From the NCBI RefSeq assembly GCF_010668805.1, contig NZ_WUFT01000003.1, forward strand, positions 124,001-188,000: 64,000 bases of DNA, in the 5' to 3' direction. Positions 15,925-24,112 of the stretch are shown piece by piece. This stretch comes from Rhizobium phaseoli. Its GTDB lineage: Bacteria > Pseudomonadota > Alphaproteobacteria > Rhizobiales > Rhizobiaceae. The position numbers and the translations under genes are program-made. The notes under the pieces are model-generated. The model was not told where the DNA came from. It saw only the letters and a program-made list of their open reading frames with translations, and did no database searches. Every line of letters starts with the position of its first letter. Position 1 is the stretch's first letter.

Positions 15925-16986
15925 ATGAACTCTTCGGCGAAAGCGTCCCCCTGGTGGACCCCGTCCGTGCATGCCGATCGCCGTCCGTTTCTGATCGGGC
16001 GCAATGCGATCCAGGCGGCGCTGCGCGGGTTTTTCGCGCGCGAGGATTTCATCGAGGTGGATACGGCGGTGCTGCAGATCTCGCCGGGCAATGAGGCGCA
16101 TCTGCATGCCTTTGCCACCGAAGCACTGACGACGGACGGGCAGAAGGCGCCATTCTATCTGCACACCTCACCGGAATTCGCCTGCAAGAAGTTGCTTGCG
16201 GCGGGTGAAGAGCGCATCTCGTGTTTTGCCCATGTCTATCGCAATCGCGAGCGCGGGCCGCTGCACCATCCTGAATTCACCATGCTCGAATGGTATCGGG
16301 CCGGCGAAAGCTACGAGAGCCTGATGATGGATTGTGTGCGGATCCTGGCGCTCGCGGCCGAAACGCTAAAGACTGAAAAACTTGCCTATCGAGGCGGTGA
16401 AAGCGATCCCTTCGCCGGGCCGGAGCGGATCGCAGTTGCCGAAGCATTCGAGCGTCATGCCGGCATCGATCTTCTCGCCTCGGTCGCCGCCGACGGGTCG
16501 ACCGATCGCGATCGTCTGGCCACCGAGATGAAGCGCGTCGGCATGCGTGTTGCCGACGACGACGGCTGGGCCGATCTCTTCAGCCGGGTGCTGGTCGAAA
16601 AGATCGAGCCGCATCTCGGCTTCGGCCGCATTACCATCCTCGACGAATATCCGATTTCGGAGGCGGCACTTGCGCGTCCCTCGGCACGCGATCCGAGAGT
16701 TGCCGAGCGGTTCGAGCTTTACGCCTGCGGCGTCGAGCTCGCAAACGGCTTCGGTGAGCTCACCAATGCTGCCGAACAGCGCCGGCGGTTCGAGATCGAA
16801 ATGGCCGAGAAGGCGCGTGTCTACGGCGAGGCCTATCCGATCGACGAGGATTTCCTTGCCGCAGTTTCGCTGATGCCAGAGGCAAGCGGCATCGCGCTCG
16901 GCTTCGACCGGCTGGTGATGCTGGCGACGGGAGCATCACGCATCGACCAGGTGCTCTGGGCACCGGTTGCGGAGTATGGACGATGA
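15925..16986 (+). CDS. epmA: EF-P--(R)-beta-lysine ligase
   Basis: Attaches beta-lysine to the conserved lysine of EF-P. The 353-residue protein is a stand-alone class II lysyl-tRNA-synthetase-like catalytic domain without an anticodon-binding domain. Motif 2 is visible as CFAHVYRNRERGPLHHPEFT, followed by MLEWYRAGESYESLM, and motif 3 as GIALGFDRLVMLATGAS. Also present are ELYACGVELANGFGEL and QVLWAPV. Together these match EpmA (PoxA/GenX). Its stop overlaps the epmB start (ATGA), and efp lies divergently beside it, which leaves little doubt about the role. Confidence 0.93.
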   Translation: MNSSAKASPWWTPSVHADRRPFLIGRNAIQAALRGFFAREDFIEVDTAVLQISPGNEAHLHAFATEALTTDGQKAPFYLHTSPEFACKKLLAAGEERISCFAHVYRNRERGPLHHPEFTMLEWYRAGESYESLMMDCVRILALAAETLKTEKLAYRGGESDPFAGPERIAVAEAFERHAGIDLLASVAADGSTDRDRLATEMKRVGMRVADDDGWADLFSRVLVEKIEPHLGFGRITILDEYPISEAALARPSARDPRVAERFELYACGVELANGFGELTNAAEQRRRFEIEMAEKARVYGEAYPIDEDFLAAVSLMPEASGIALGFDRLVMLATGASRIDQVLWAPVAEYGR

Positions 16987-18035
16987 ATGCCGTCAAACCG
17001 CTCAAGAGCGTCGCCGATCTGGTGGAGGCGGGACTGGTCGCGCCCGCCGATCGCTCAACGCTCGAGCAGGTTGCGGCGCGTTACGCGATCGCGCTGACGC
17101 CTGTGATCAGCGAGCTCATCGACCGCACCGATCCTGATGATCCGATCGCACGGCAATTCGTGCCTGACATGGCCGAACTCACGATCGCCCGAGAAGAACG
17201 CGCCGATCCGATCGGCGATCATGCCCATAGCCCCGTCGAAGGCATCGTTCACCGTTATCCCGATCGTGTGTTGCTCAAAGCCGTGCATGTCTGCCCGGTT
17301 TATTGCCGCTTCTGCTTCCGACGCGAAATGGTCGGGCCGCAGGGCCTCGGCACGCTCGATGCGGCGGCGATGCGGGCAGCCTTCGATTACATCAGAGATC
17401 ACGAGGAGATCTGGGAGGTCATCCTCACCGGTGGCGATCCGCTGGTGCTTTCTCCGCGCCGCCTCCATGACATCATGCAGGCACTGGCGGAAATCGCCCA
17501 TGTCAAGATCGTGCGATTCCACACCCGTGTTCCGGTCGTCGACCCGCAGAAGATCGATGCGGCGATGATCGCTGCGCTGAAGGCGAGCGGCAAGACGGTC
17601 TATGTGGCGCTGCATGCCAACCATGTCAGGGAACTGACGGCGGAAGCGCGTGCCGCCTGCGCCCGCCTCGTCGATGCCGGCATTGCCATGGTCAGCCAGT
17701 CGGTGCTGCTCAAGGGCGTCAACGACGATCCCGACGTGCTTGCGGCGCTGATGAAGGCCTTCGTCGAAATCCGCGTCAAACCCTATTACCTGCATCATCC
17801 TGATCTGGCGCCTGGCACCGGTCATTTCAGACTGACGATCGAGGAGGGGCAGAGGATCGTCTCCGCGCTGCGCGGGCAGATTTCCGGTCTCTGCCAACCG
17901 GCCTACATCCTCGATATTCCGGGCGGTCACGGCAAGGCTGTTGTCAGTGGAAGCGCCATCCGGGCTAGCGGTGACGGATGTTATTCCGTCTCGGATTATC
18001 GCGGCGGCGAACATTCCTATCCGCCCGCGGATTGA
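16983..18035 (+). CDS. epmB: EF-P (S)-alpha-lysine to (R)-beta-lysine 2,3-aminomutase
   Basis: A KamA-family radical SAM/PLP enzyme that makes (R)-beta-lysine for EF-P modification. The 350-residue protein has the CxxxCxxC iron-sulfur motif in HVCPVYCRFCFRREMVG, the SAM-binding EVILTGGDPLVLS, a substrate-binding RFHTRVPVVDP, VALHANHVREL, and near the C-terminus QPAYILDIPGGHGK, which carries the PLP-binding lysine. It overlaps epmA by 4 nt. The third enzyme known from E. coli, the hydroxylase EpmC, is not in the window. Confidence 0.92.
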   Translation: MNAVKPLKSVADLVEAGLVAPADRSTLEQVAARYAIALTPVISELIDRTDPDDPIARQFVPDMAELTIAREERADPIGDHAHSPVEGIVHRYPDRVLLKAVHVCPVYCRFCFRREMVGPQGLGTLDAAAMRAAFDYIRDHEEIWEVILTGGDPLVLSPRRLHDIMQALAEIAHVKIVRFHTRVPVVDPQKIDAAMIAALKASGKTVYVALHANHVRELTAEARAACARLVDAGIAMVSQSVLLKGVNDDPDVLAALMKAFVEIRVKPYYLHHPDLAPGTGHFRLTIEEGQRIVSALRGQISGLCQPAYILDIPGGHGKAVVSGSAIRASGDGCYSVSDYRGGEHSYPPAD

Positions 18036-18297
18036 CGCAAACGGGTGCTTTTCGTGTCATTTCTGTACTCATCGCGCGCCAAACTGCGGCGACCGTCGCT
18101 CTCGAAATTAGTTTAAATTATTGATATAAAACAATTATTGTCGCCTGCATCGAGATGGTCGCTAAAATTCTAACTGTGAGCCTTAATCATATTTAACCCA
18201 ATACATTAGCGGAATTTTCTGTTTTCCGCACTAAAAGAACGCTCATGACAAGGCGATGAACGCCGGTTCGGGATCATGAGAATCTTGGAGTGATGGG
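18036..18297 (+). promoter_or_regulatory. AT-rich upstream region of the aminoacyl-carrier-protein operon
   Basis: This 262-bp gap is clearly richer in A and T than its surroundings, especially 18105-18200, and it precedes the six-gene operon that starts at 18298. An imperfect inverted repeat, AATTATTG and CAATTATT, lies near 18114-18137. I see no recognisable sigma54 or named operator motif. The most likely content is the operon promoter and an unidentified regulator site. Confidence 0.45.
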
Positions 18298-18549
18298 ATG
18301 CATAAGACAATCCGCGACCTCGTAGCCAAATACGGCAAACTTCCTGCGGCGATCGACCAGGTCGCCGACGATGCCGATCTTTATGCGGCCGGTCTGACAT
18401 CCTTTGCTTCGGTGCAGCTGATGCTCGGCATCGAAGAGGCGTTCGACATCGAATTTCCCGACAATCTCCTGAACCGCAAATCCTTCGCGAGCATCTCGGC
18501 CATCGCCAGGACGGTCGATCTCATCCGGGACAGCCGGAAGGTCGCCTGA
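18298..18549 (+). CDS. Acyl-carrier-protein-like carrier of the amino acid:[CP] ligase system
   Basis: An 83-residue, acidic four-helix carrier protein. The phosphopantetheine attachment site is LYAAGLTSFASVQLMLGIEE with Ser35, where the common D-S-L is T-S-F; the helix after it (EEAFDIEFPDNLL) is typical of ACPs. It starts an operon with a stand-alone amino acid:[carrier protein] ligase two genes downstream. In Agrobacterium and Bradyrhizobium such carriers are charged on their phosphopantetheine thiol by those ligases rather than serving fatty acid synthesis. The stop overlaps the next ATG by one base (TGATG). A fatty-acid role is less likely given this context. Confidence 0.85.
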   Translation: MHKTIRDLVAKYGKLPAAIDQVADDADLYAAGLTSFASVQLMLGIEEAFDIEFPDNLLNRKSFASISAIARTVDLIRDSRKVA

Positions 18550-19730
18550 TGAACTTCCCCGTCAAGATCATGCAGGACGGTCTTGTCGCTCGGGTCGCCC
18601 GCGTCGCCGAAATCGCGGCGAAACACGCCGATGCGGTCGACGTCGAAGCCCGCTTCCCCAGTGAAGCCGTGGATGCGATGAAGGCCGAAAGGCTGCTCGG
18701 CATCCAGGTGCCGCGCCAATTCGGCGGCGAATCCGCCTCGATCACCGAGATCGCCGAATTGTGCTCGATGCTCGGCCAGGCCTGCGCTGCAAGCGCCATG
18801 GTCTTCGCCATGCATCACATCAAATTGTCCAGCCTTGTCGAACACGGCGCCGACAGCGAATGGCACCGCGACTTCATGCACCGCATTGCCGCCGATCAAC
18901 TGCTGATCGCATCGGCAACCACGGAAGGCGGTATCGGCGGAAACCTGCGCAACAGTATTTGCGCGGTCGAGGTCGATGGCGACACCTGCCGCCTCGAGAA
19001 GGATGCGACCGTCATTTCTTACGGCTCACATGCCGACGCCATTCTCATCACCTCGCGTGCCCACGCGAAGGCGGCTTCCTCCGATCAGGTGCTGACGGCC
19101 TTCCTCAAGGACCAGTACACGCTCGAGAAAACGCATGTCTGGAATACGCTCGGCATGCGCGGCACCTGCTCCGACGGATTCCTCTTCAAAGGGCAAGCGC
19201 CGGCGCATCAGATCCTGCCGAAGCCTTTCGCGGAGATCGCCGCGCAATCCATGCTCGCCTCCTCGCACCTGTTGTGGAGCGGCGTCTGGTACGGCATCGC
19301 GGTCGACGCCGTCGCCCGCGCCCAGGCTTTCGTGCGCGCCGCCGCCCGCAAGGCGCCGGATTCCCAGCCGCCGGGCGCACTGCGCCTGGCCGAGGTTTCG
19401 AACCTGCTGCAGATGGTGAAATCCAATGTGGTTGCCGGCCTCAAGGCCTATGAGGATGCCAAGGTCGATGTCGACAGGCTGTCTTCGATGGGATTTGCGG
19501 TGACGATGAACAACGTCAAGATCGCCTCGTCCGAGACGATCCTGGAGATCGTCAACCATGCCATGCTGATTTGCGGCATCATGGGCTACAAGAATGGCAC
19601 GCCCTTCAGCCTCGGACGCCATCTTCGCGACGCGCATTCCGCACAGCTGATGATTTCGAACGACCGCATCCTCGGCAATACGTCGAGCATGCTTCTTGTC
19701 CATAAGCAAGACACTAGCCTACTGGGGTGA
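18549..19730 (+). CDS. Acyl-CoA dehydrogenase-like flavoprotein acting with the carrier protein
   Basis: A 393-residue member of the acyl-CoA dehydrogenase fold. N-terminal helices carry [20 protein letters not shown]. The FAD-contacting middle part includes [19 protein letters not shown] and [17 protein letters not shown]. The C-terminal helical domain has [19 protein letters not shown] and [19 protein letters not shown]. The position aligned with the Glu base of MCAD-type enzymes (YEGT) reads MISN, so that base is absent. Sitting between the carrier protein and its ligase, it most likely oxidises the carrier-bound aminoacyl group or a product made from it. The exact reaction is unknown. Confidence 0.8.
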   Translation: MNFPVKIMQDGLVARVARVAEIAAKHADAVDVEARFPSEAVDAMKAERLLGIQVPRQFGGESASITEIAELCSMLGQACAASAMVFAMHHIKLSSLVEHGADSEWHRDFMHRIAADQLLIASATTEGGIGGNLRNSICAVEVDGDTCRLEKDATVISYGSHADAILITSRAHAKAASSDQVLTAFLKDQYTLEKTHVWNTLGMRGTCSDGFLFKGQAPAHQILPKPFAEIAAQSMLASSHLLWSGVWYGIAVDAVARAQAFVRAAARKAPDSQPPGALRLAEVSNLLQMVKSNVVAGLKAYEDAKVDVDRLSSMGFAVTMNNVKIASSETILEIVNHAMLICGIMGYKNGTPFSLGRHLRDAHSAQLMISNDRILGNTSSMLLVHKQDTSLLG

Positions 19731-19735
19731 CAGTC

Positions 19736-20644
19736 ATGGATATGCAGACCTCGTTTCTGGATCGGCTTTTTGAAGCCGGCCTGCTGATCGATACCGGCAT
19801 CGACGGGCTCTATGGCCGCAGCGGCCAGTTCGAAGAGGTGATCGCTGCCTTCGAGCGGCTGATCGACACGTTCGGCGGTGCCGACGGCGCGGAGGCCATG
19901 CGCTTTCCGCCCGGCATGAACCGCGCCTTCTTCGAGACGAGCGGCTACATGAAGAGCTTTCCGCAGCTCGCCGGCACGGTGCACAGCTTCTGCGGCAGCG
20001 AACTCGATCATGTCAGCCTGCTGCAATGCATGGAGGTCGGCGAAGACTGGACCAAGGGGCAGGAGGCGACCGACATCGTGTTGACGCCGGCCGCCTGTTA
20101 TCCGCTCTATCCGACGGTCGCCAAGCGCGGCAACCTGCCGAAGACGGGCGGCCTCTTCGACCTGCAATCCTATTGCTTCCGCCACGAGCCGTCGAAAGAC
20201 CCGGCCCGCCAGCAGCTGTTCCGCATGCGCGAATATGTCTGCATGGGCACCGAAGAGCACGTCACCGATTTCCGCCAGCGCTGGATGGATCGCGGTGTGG
20301 AGATGATGAAAGCCGTCGGCCTCGACGTGACGATCGACGTCGCCAACGATCCGTTCTTCGGCCGCGCCGGCAAGATGCTCGCCAACAACCAGCGCGACCA
20401 GAACCTGAAATTCGAACTGCTGATCCCGATCACCTCGACCGCCAATCCGACGGCCTGCATGAGCTTCAACTATCATCAGGATGCCTTCGGCACGAAATGG
20501 GGCCTGAACCTCGAAGACGGCAGCGTCGCCCACACCGCCTGCGTCGGCTTCGGACTGGAGCGGATCGCGCTGGCTCTCTTCCATCATCACGGGCTCGACG
20601 TGAAGGAATGGCCGGCCAGCGTCCGGAAAACGCTGTGGGGCTGA
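19736..20644 (+). CDS. Amino acid:[carrier protein] ligase (truncated, atypical seryl-tRNA synthetase homologue)
   Basis: Activates an amino acid with ATP and transfers it to the phosphopantetheine arm of a dedicated carrier protein rather than to tRNA. The 302-residue protein is a class II synthetase catalytic core without the tRNA-binding arm. Motif 2 is [20 protein letters not shown] and motif 3 is [19 protein letters not shown]. The zinc ligands typical of the atypical SerRS group are present: Cys121 in AACYPLYP, Glu151 in RHEP and Cys241 in [11 protein letters not shown]. Known relatives in Agrobacterium and Bradyrhizobium use glycine or alanine. GGGG stands 8 nt before ATG 19736; a GTG at 19727 is the alternative start. 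Confidence 0.88.
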   Translation: MDMQTSFLDRLFEAGLLIDTGIDGLYGRSGQFEEVIAAFERLIDTFGGADGAEAMRFPPGMNRAFFETSGYMKSFPQLAGTVHSFCGSELDHVSLLQCMEVGEDWTKGQEATDIVLTPAACYPLYPTVAKRGNLPKTGGLFDLQSYCFRHEPSKDPARQQLFRMREYVCMGTEEHVTDFRQRWMDRGVEMMKAVGLDVTIDVANDPFFGRAGKMLANNQRDQNLKFELLIPITSTANPTACMSFNYHQDAFGTKWGLNLEDGSVAHTACVGFGLERIALALFHHHGLDVKEWPASVRKTLWG

Positions 20645-20652
20645 GCCGGTCG

Positions 20653-21615
20653 ATGACATCGGTATTTTCGGGAATCGACCCGGAAACATATCGGGCGCAC
20701 GGGCTGCATTCGAGCGAGCGTGCCTGGCCGGAAACCAATTGCTATGTCGATCTCTGGATCGAGGTGCTGGCGACCTCAGCTGTTGCGCCTGAGGCCATGC
20801 TCGGTTTCACCCTGGCGCAGGATTTCGAGGGCGACCAGTTCACCTTCTTCAAGGTGCCGCTCGAAGATCTCGAAGCGCTCTATGGCATTCGCGCGACCGA
20901 GCTTGCCATTTACGACCGTGTCGAACGCCATGTTGAAGTTCAGATCGCGCGGGGCCGTCTCTGCCTGATCGAGATGGATTCCTTCTACATGCCGGATACG
21001 CGCGGCACCGCCTACCGGCAGGAGCACGGCAAGACGACGGTGGCGATCAATCGGCTGGATGTTGCCGCCAAGCGCGTCGATTATTTCCATAATGCCGGCT
21101 ATTTCCGCCTTGAAGGCGAGGATTTCGACGGGCTGTTCCAATTGCAGCTGACGGAAGATAGCCCGCCGTTCCTGCCCTACACGGAATTTGCCCGCTTCCC
21201 GGAAAAGCCCGCGGATGACGTGCATCTGCGCAAGACCGCACGGCGGCTTGCCGGTTTTCATTTCGACAGGCGTCCCTCCGGAAATCCGATCCGTGCCTTC
21301 GGGGCCGTCTTTCCGCAACAGGTCGAAGCGGTAGCGGAACGGCCGTTCGGCTTCTTCCACAAATACGCCTTCAACACGCTTCGCCAGGTGGGCGCCAATT
21401 TCGAACTGGCGGCCGATTACCTGACCTGGCTTTCGCCCGGTGATTTCGCGGTGGCCGCCGATCATGCGCGACGCATTTCGGAAGTGGCGAAATCGGTGCA
21501 GTTCCAGCTTGCCCGCGCTGTCACCCGCAGGAAGTTCGAGCCGCTGCAAGCAGCCCTTGATCCGGCTGCCGATGCATGGGATTCCATGATGGCGTCGCTT
21601 GCGGGGCGAATCTGA
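20653..21615 (+). CDS. DUF1839-like protein of the aminoacyl-carrier operon
   Basis: A 320-residue soluble protein of unknown function. The N-terminus reads SGIDPETYRAHGLHSSERAW followed by PETNCYVDLWIEVL, then GDQFTFFKVPLEDLEALYGI and RGRLCLIEMDSFYMPDTRGT, and a helical C-terminal part with FHKYAFNTLRQVGANFELAA. I recognise this as the DUF1839 pattern that accompanies amino acid:[CP] ligases in rhizobia. The conserved N-C-Y and D-x-F-Y-x-P-D elements could be catalytic: a Cys/His/Asp acyltransferase that takes the aminoacyl group from the carrier is one idea, but this is inference. It starts 8 nt after the ligase stop. The frame is open upstream, but that part is a shadow of the ligase gene. 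Confidence 0.72.
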   Translation: MTSVFSGIDPETYRAHGLHSSERAWPETNCYVDLWIEVLATSAVAPEAMLGFTLAQDFEGDQFTFFKVPLEDLEALYGIRATELAIYDRVERHVEVQIARGRLCLIEMDSFYMPDTRGTAYRQEHGKTTVAINRLDVAAKRVDYFHNAGYFRLEGEDFDGLFQLQLTEDSPPFLPYTEFARFPEKPADDVHLRKTARRLAGFHFDRRPSGNPIRAFGAVFPQQVEAVAERPFGFFHKYAFNTLRQVGANFELAADYLTWLSPGDFAVAADHARRISEVAKSVQFQLARAVTRRKFEPLQAALDPAADAWDSMMASLAGRI

Positions 21616-21631
21616 GGCCGGAGATCTGACC

Positions 21632-24112
21632 ATGCGGGGGCGTTTGGCAAGCATCGGTGCCGAGGAAAGTCTGCTTTCCGAAGGCTGGAACCTGATCCTG
21701 ACGGAGCCGGGCGCCTGCGCCGTGCCGCACGACATCCCGCTCTCCGCCCGGTTCATCCCAGCGCCTGTTCCAGGAACCGTCGCCGCAGCGCTTGAGAAGG
21801 CCGGGCTGTTCGATCGGGAAAATCCCGAACCGTTGAACACCAGGGACGCCTGGTATCTCTGCCGGCTGTTCGATGCCGAACCGGGCGCGGCAATCCTGCG
21901 TTTTGCAGGGCTCGCGACGCTTTGCCATGTCTTCCTGAACGGCCAGGAAATCCTGTTTTCCGAAAGCATGTTCACGGCCCATGAAATTCCGGTGACGCTT
22001 TCGGGCGGCGACGAGCTGGCGCTCTGCTTCCGGGCACTTGGCCCCCGCCTGTCGGAGCCGGGCCCCCGCGCGCGCTGGCGGCCGCAGATGATCACGCCGG
22101 CGGGACTGAAGAATTTCCGCACGACGCTGCTTGGTCATATGCCGGGCTGGTGCCCCGATATTCATGCCGTCGGGCCATGGCGAGCAATTTCGATGGTGCG
22201 GCGCAATCCCGTCTCGATCGACAATGTCTCCATCCGCGCGGTGTTGGAGGAAAGCGGCGTCGGCCGTCTCAGCGTTTCGCTGCACAGTGATGCCGAGGAG
22301 CCGGCACTGCTGCTGCGCTGCGGCGGGATGGAGCAGCCTTTTGAGAAGATCGGCGACAATCATTACTCGGCTATCCTCAAGCTCTCCGACATCGAGCCCT
22401 GGTGGCCGCATACGCATGGCGCTCCACGCCTCTATGAGCTGACGCTGATTTCCGACGGTGTGGAATATCCGCTCGGCACGACCGGCTTCCGGCGTATCGA
22501 GGTCGACCGCGGCGGCGATGGCGATGACTTCGCGCTCACCGTCAACGGCGAACGCATCTTCTGCCGCGGCGCGGTTTGGACCACAGCGGATATCGTCCGA
22601 TTGCCGGGGGGGCGGGCGGATTATGAGCCGTTCCTGCGGCTTGCCGCTAGAGCCGGCATGAACATGATCCGCATCGGCGGCACCATGGCCTACGAGACGC
22701 CTGATTTCTTTGCGCTCTGCGACGAGCTCGGCTTGCTCGTCTGGCAGGATTTCATGTTCGCCAATTTCGATTATCCGCGCAACGACAAGTCTTTTCTCGG
22801 CCACGTGCATGCCGAGGTCGAGGAATTCCTGCACGGCGTCCAAGCATCGCCCTCCCTGGCAGTGCTCTGCGGCGGCAGCGAAATCCACCAGCAGGCGGCA
22901 ATGCTTGGTCTGCCCGTGGAGTTCTGGAGCGGGCCGGTCACCGATGAAATCATCCCGGCCATCGCTACCCGCATGCGTCCCGACGTGCCCTATGTCCCGA
23001 ACTCGCCCCATGGCGGAGCGATGCCGTTTTCGCCGAATGCCGGTATTGCCCATTATTACGGCGTTGGCGCCTATATGCTGCCGATTGCCGATGCGCGTCG
23101 CGCCGACGTGCGTTTTGCCTCCGAGAGCCTCGCCTTCGCGCATGTGCCGCAGCAAAGGACGCTGCAACGGCATCTCGATGTGCCGGCTGTGCACAGCCCG
23201 CTCTGGAAGGCGCGTGTGCCACGCGACCGCAGCGCATCGTGGGATTTCGAGGATGTTCGCGATTTCTATCTGCGGCTTCTCTACGGCGTCGATCCGGCCC
23301 GGCTGCGCCGCGAAGATCCGGGGCATTATCTCGATCTCTCCCGCGCCGTCACCGGCGAGGTGATCGAAGAGACCTTTGCCGAATGGCGGCGCAAGGGCTC
23401 CTCGTGTAACGGCGCCCTCGTCTGGACGCTGCAGGACCTGCTGCCCGGTCCCGGCTGGGGGGTGATCGATTCCACCGGAGAGCCGAAGCCGGCCTGGTAT
23501 GCCATGCGCCGTGCATTCCGGCCGGTTCAGGTGGTTTTCACCGACGAGGGAACCAACGGTCTCGACGTGCACATCATCAACGAGACGGATGCCGCCCTCG
23601 ATGTGGAACTCGAAGTCGTCTGCCTGCGTGATGGAAAACAGCAAGTGCTTAGCGGCAGCAGGGCCTTCAAGCTGGCCGCAAGGGATATGGAGCGTATTGC
23701 CGCTACCGCGCTGTTCGGCGCCTTTTTCGATACGACCTATGCCTTCCGTTTCGGACCGCCGTCGCATGATGCGAGTGTCGCGCGCCTGCGTTCGCTGGCA
23801 GATGGCGCGATCCTCGCCGAAAGCTTCCACTTCCCGTGCGGACGAGGGAAGGCGTTGCATGATGCCGGCATCGAAGCATCGCTCGGCAGGGACGGCGACG
23901 ACTGGTTCGTCGATCTGAGGACCGACCGGCTGGCGCAATCGGTGCATATCGACGTCGAAGGCTACCGGGCTGACGACGACTGGTTCCACCTTGCCCCCGG
24001 CGCGATGCGGCGGGTGATGCTCTCGGCGCTGCCCGGCACCGAACGCGATATCGCGCCTGCAGGCGAGATCAGAAGTCTGGGAAGTTCGCATCGTGTCGCC
24101 CTCTCGGGCTGA
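21632..24112 (+). CDS. Glycoside hydrolase family 2-like enzyme (beta-mannosidase type)
   Basis: An 826-residue protein with GH2 architecture: a jelly-roll domain with DAWYLCRLFDAEPGAAILRF, an immunoglobulin-like domain with EPWWPHTHGAPRLYELTLIS, and a TIM barrel with NGERIFCRGAVWTTADIVRL and YETPDFFALCDELGLLVWQD. Putative catalytic residues are retained: acid/base Glu417 in CGGSEIHQQ and nucleophile Glu498 in RFASESLAF. No signal peptide is visible, so it is probably cytoplasmic. Start 21632 has GGAG 8 nt upstream. Placed between DUF1839 and a glycosyltransferase in the carrier-protein operon, it may trim or transfer sugar on the same product. Sugar specificity cannot be read from sequence. 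Confidence 0.8.
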   Translation: MRGRLASIGAEESLLSEGWNLILTEPGACAVPHDIPLSARFIPAPVPGTVAAALEKAGLFDRENPEPLNTRDAWYLCRLFDAEPGAAILRFAGLATLCHVFLNGQEILFSESMFTAHEIPVTLSGGDELALCFRALGPRLSEPGPRARWRPQMITPAGLKNFRTTLLGHMPGWCPDIHAVGPWRAISMVRRNPVSIDNVSIRAVLEESGVGRLSVSLHSDAEEPALLLRCGGMEQPFEKIGDNHYSAILKLSDIEPWWPHTHGAPRLYELTLISDGVEYPLGTTGFRRIEVDRGGDGDDFALTVNGERIFCRGAVWTTADIVRLPGGRADYEPFLRLAARAGMNMIRIGGTMAYETPDFFALCDELGLLVWQDFMFANFDYPRNDKSFLGHVHAEVEEFLHGVQASPSLAVLCGGSEIHQQAAMLGLPVEFWSGPVTDEIIPAIATRMRPDVPYVPNSPHGGAMPFSPNAGIAHYYGVGAYMLPIADARRADVRFASESLAFAHVPQQRTLQRHLDVPAVHSPLWKARVPRDRSASWDFEDVRDFYLRLLYGVDPARLRREDPGHYLDLSRAVTGEVIEETFAEWRRKGSSCNGALVWTLQDLLPGPGWGVIDSTGEPKPAWYAMRRAFRPVQVVFTDEGTNGLDVHIINETDAALDVELEVVCLRDGKQQVLSGSRAFKLAARDMERIAATALFGAFFDTTYAFRFGPPSHDASVARLRSLADGAILAESFHFPCGRGKALHDAGIEASLGRDGDDWFVDLRTDRLAQSVHIDVEGYRADDDWFHLAPGAMRRVMLSALPGTERDIAPAGEIRSLGSSHRVALSG

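Noticed and set aside
20026..20652. An N-terminal extension of the DUF1839-like protein reaching back to 20026
   Set aside because: This region encodes the amino acid:[CP] ligase in another frame; the extension has low-complexity Arg/Pro composition and no homology pattern.
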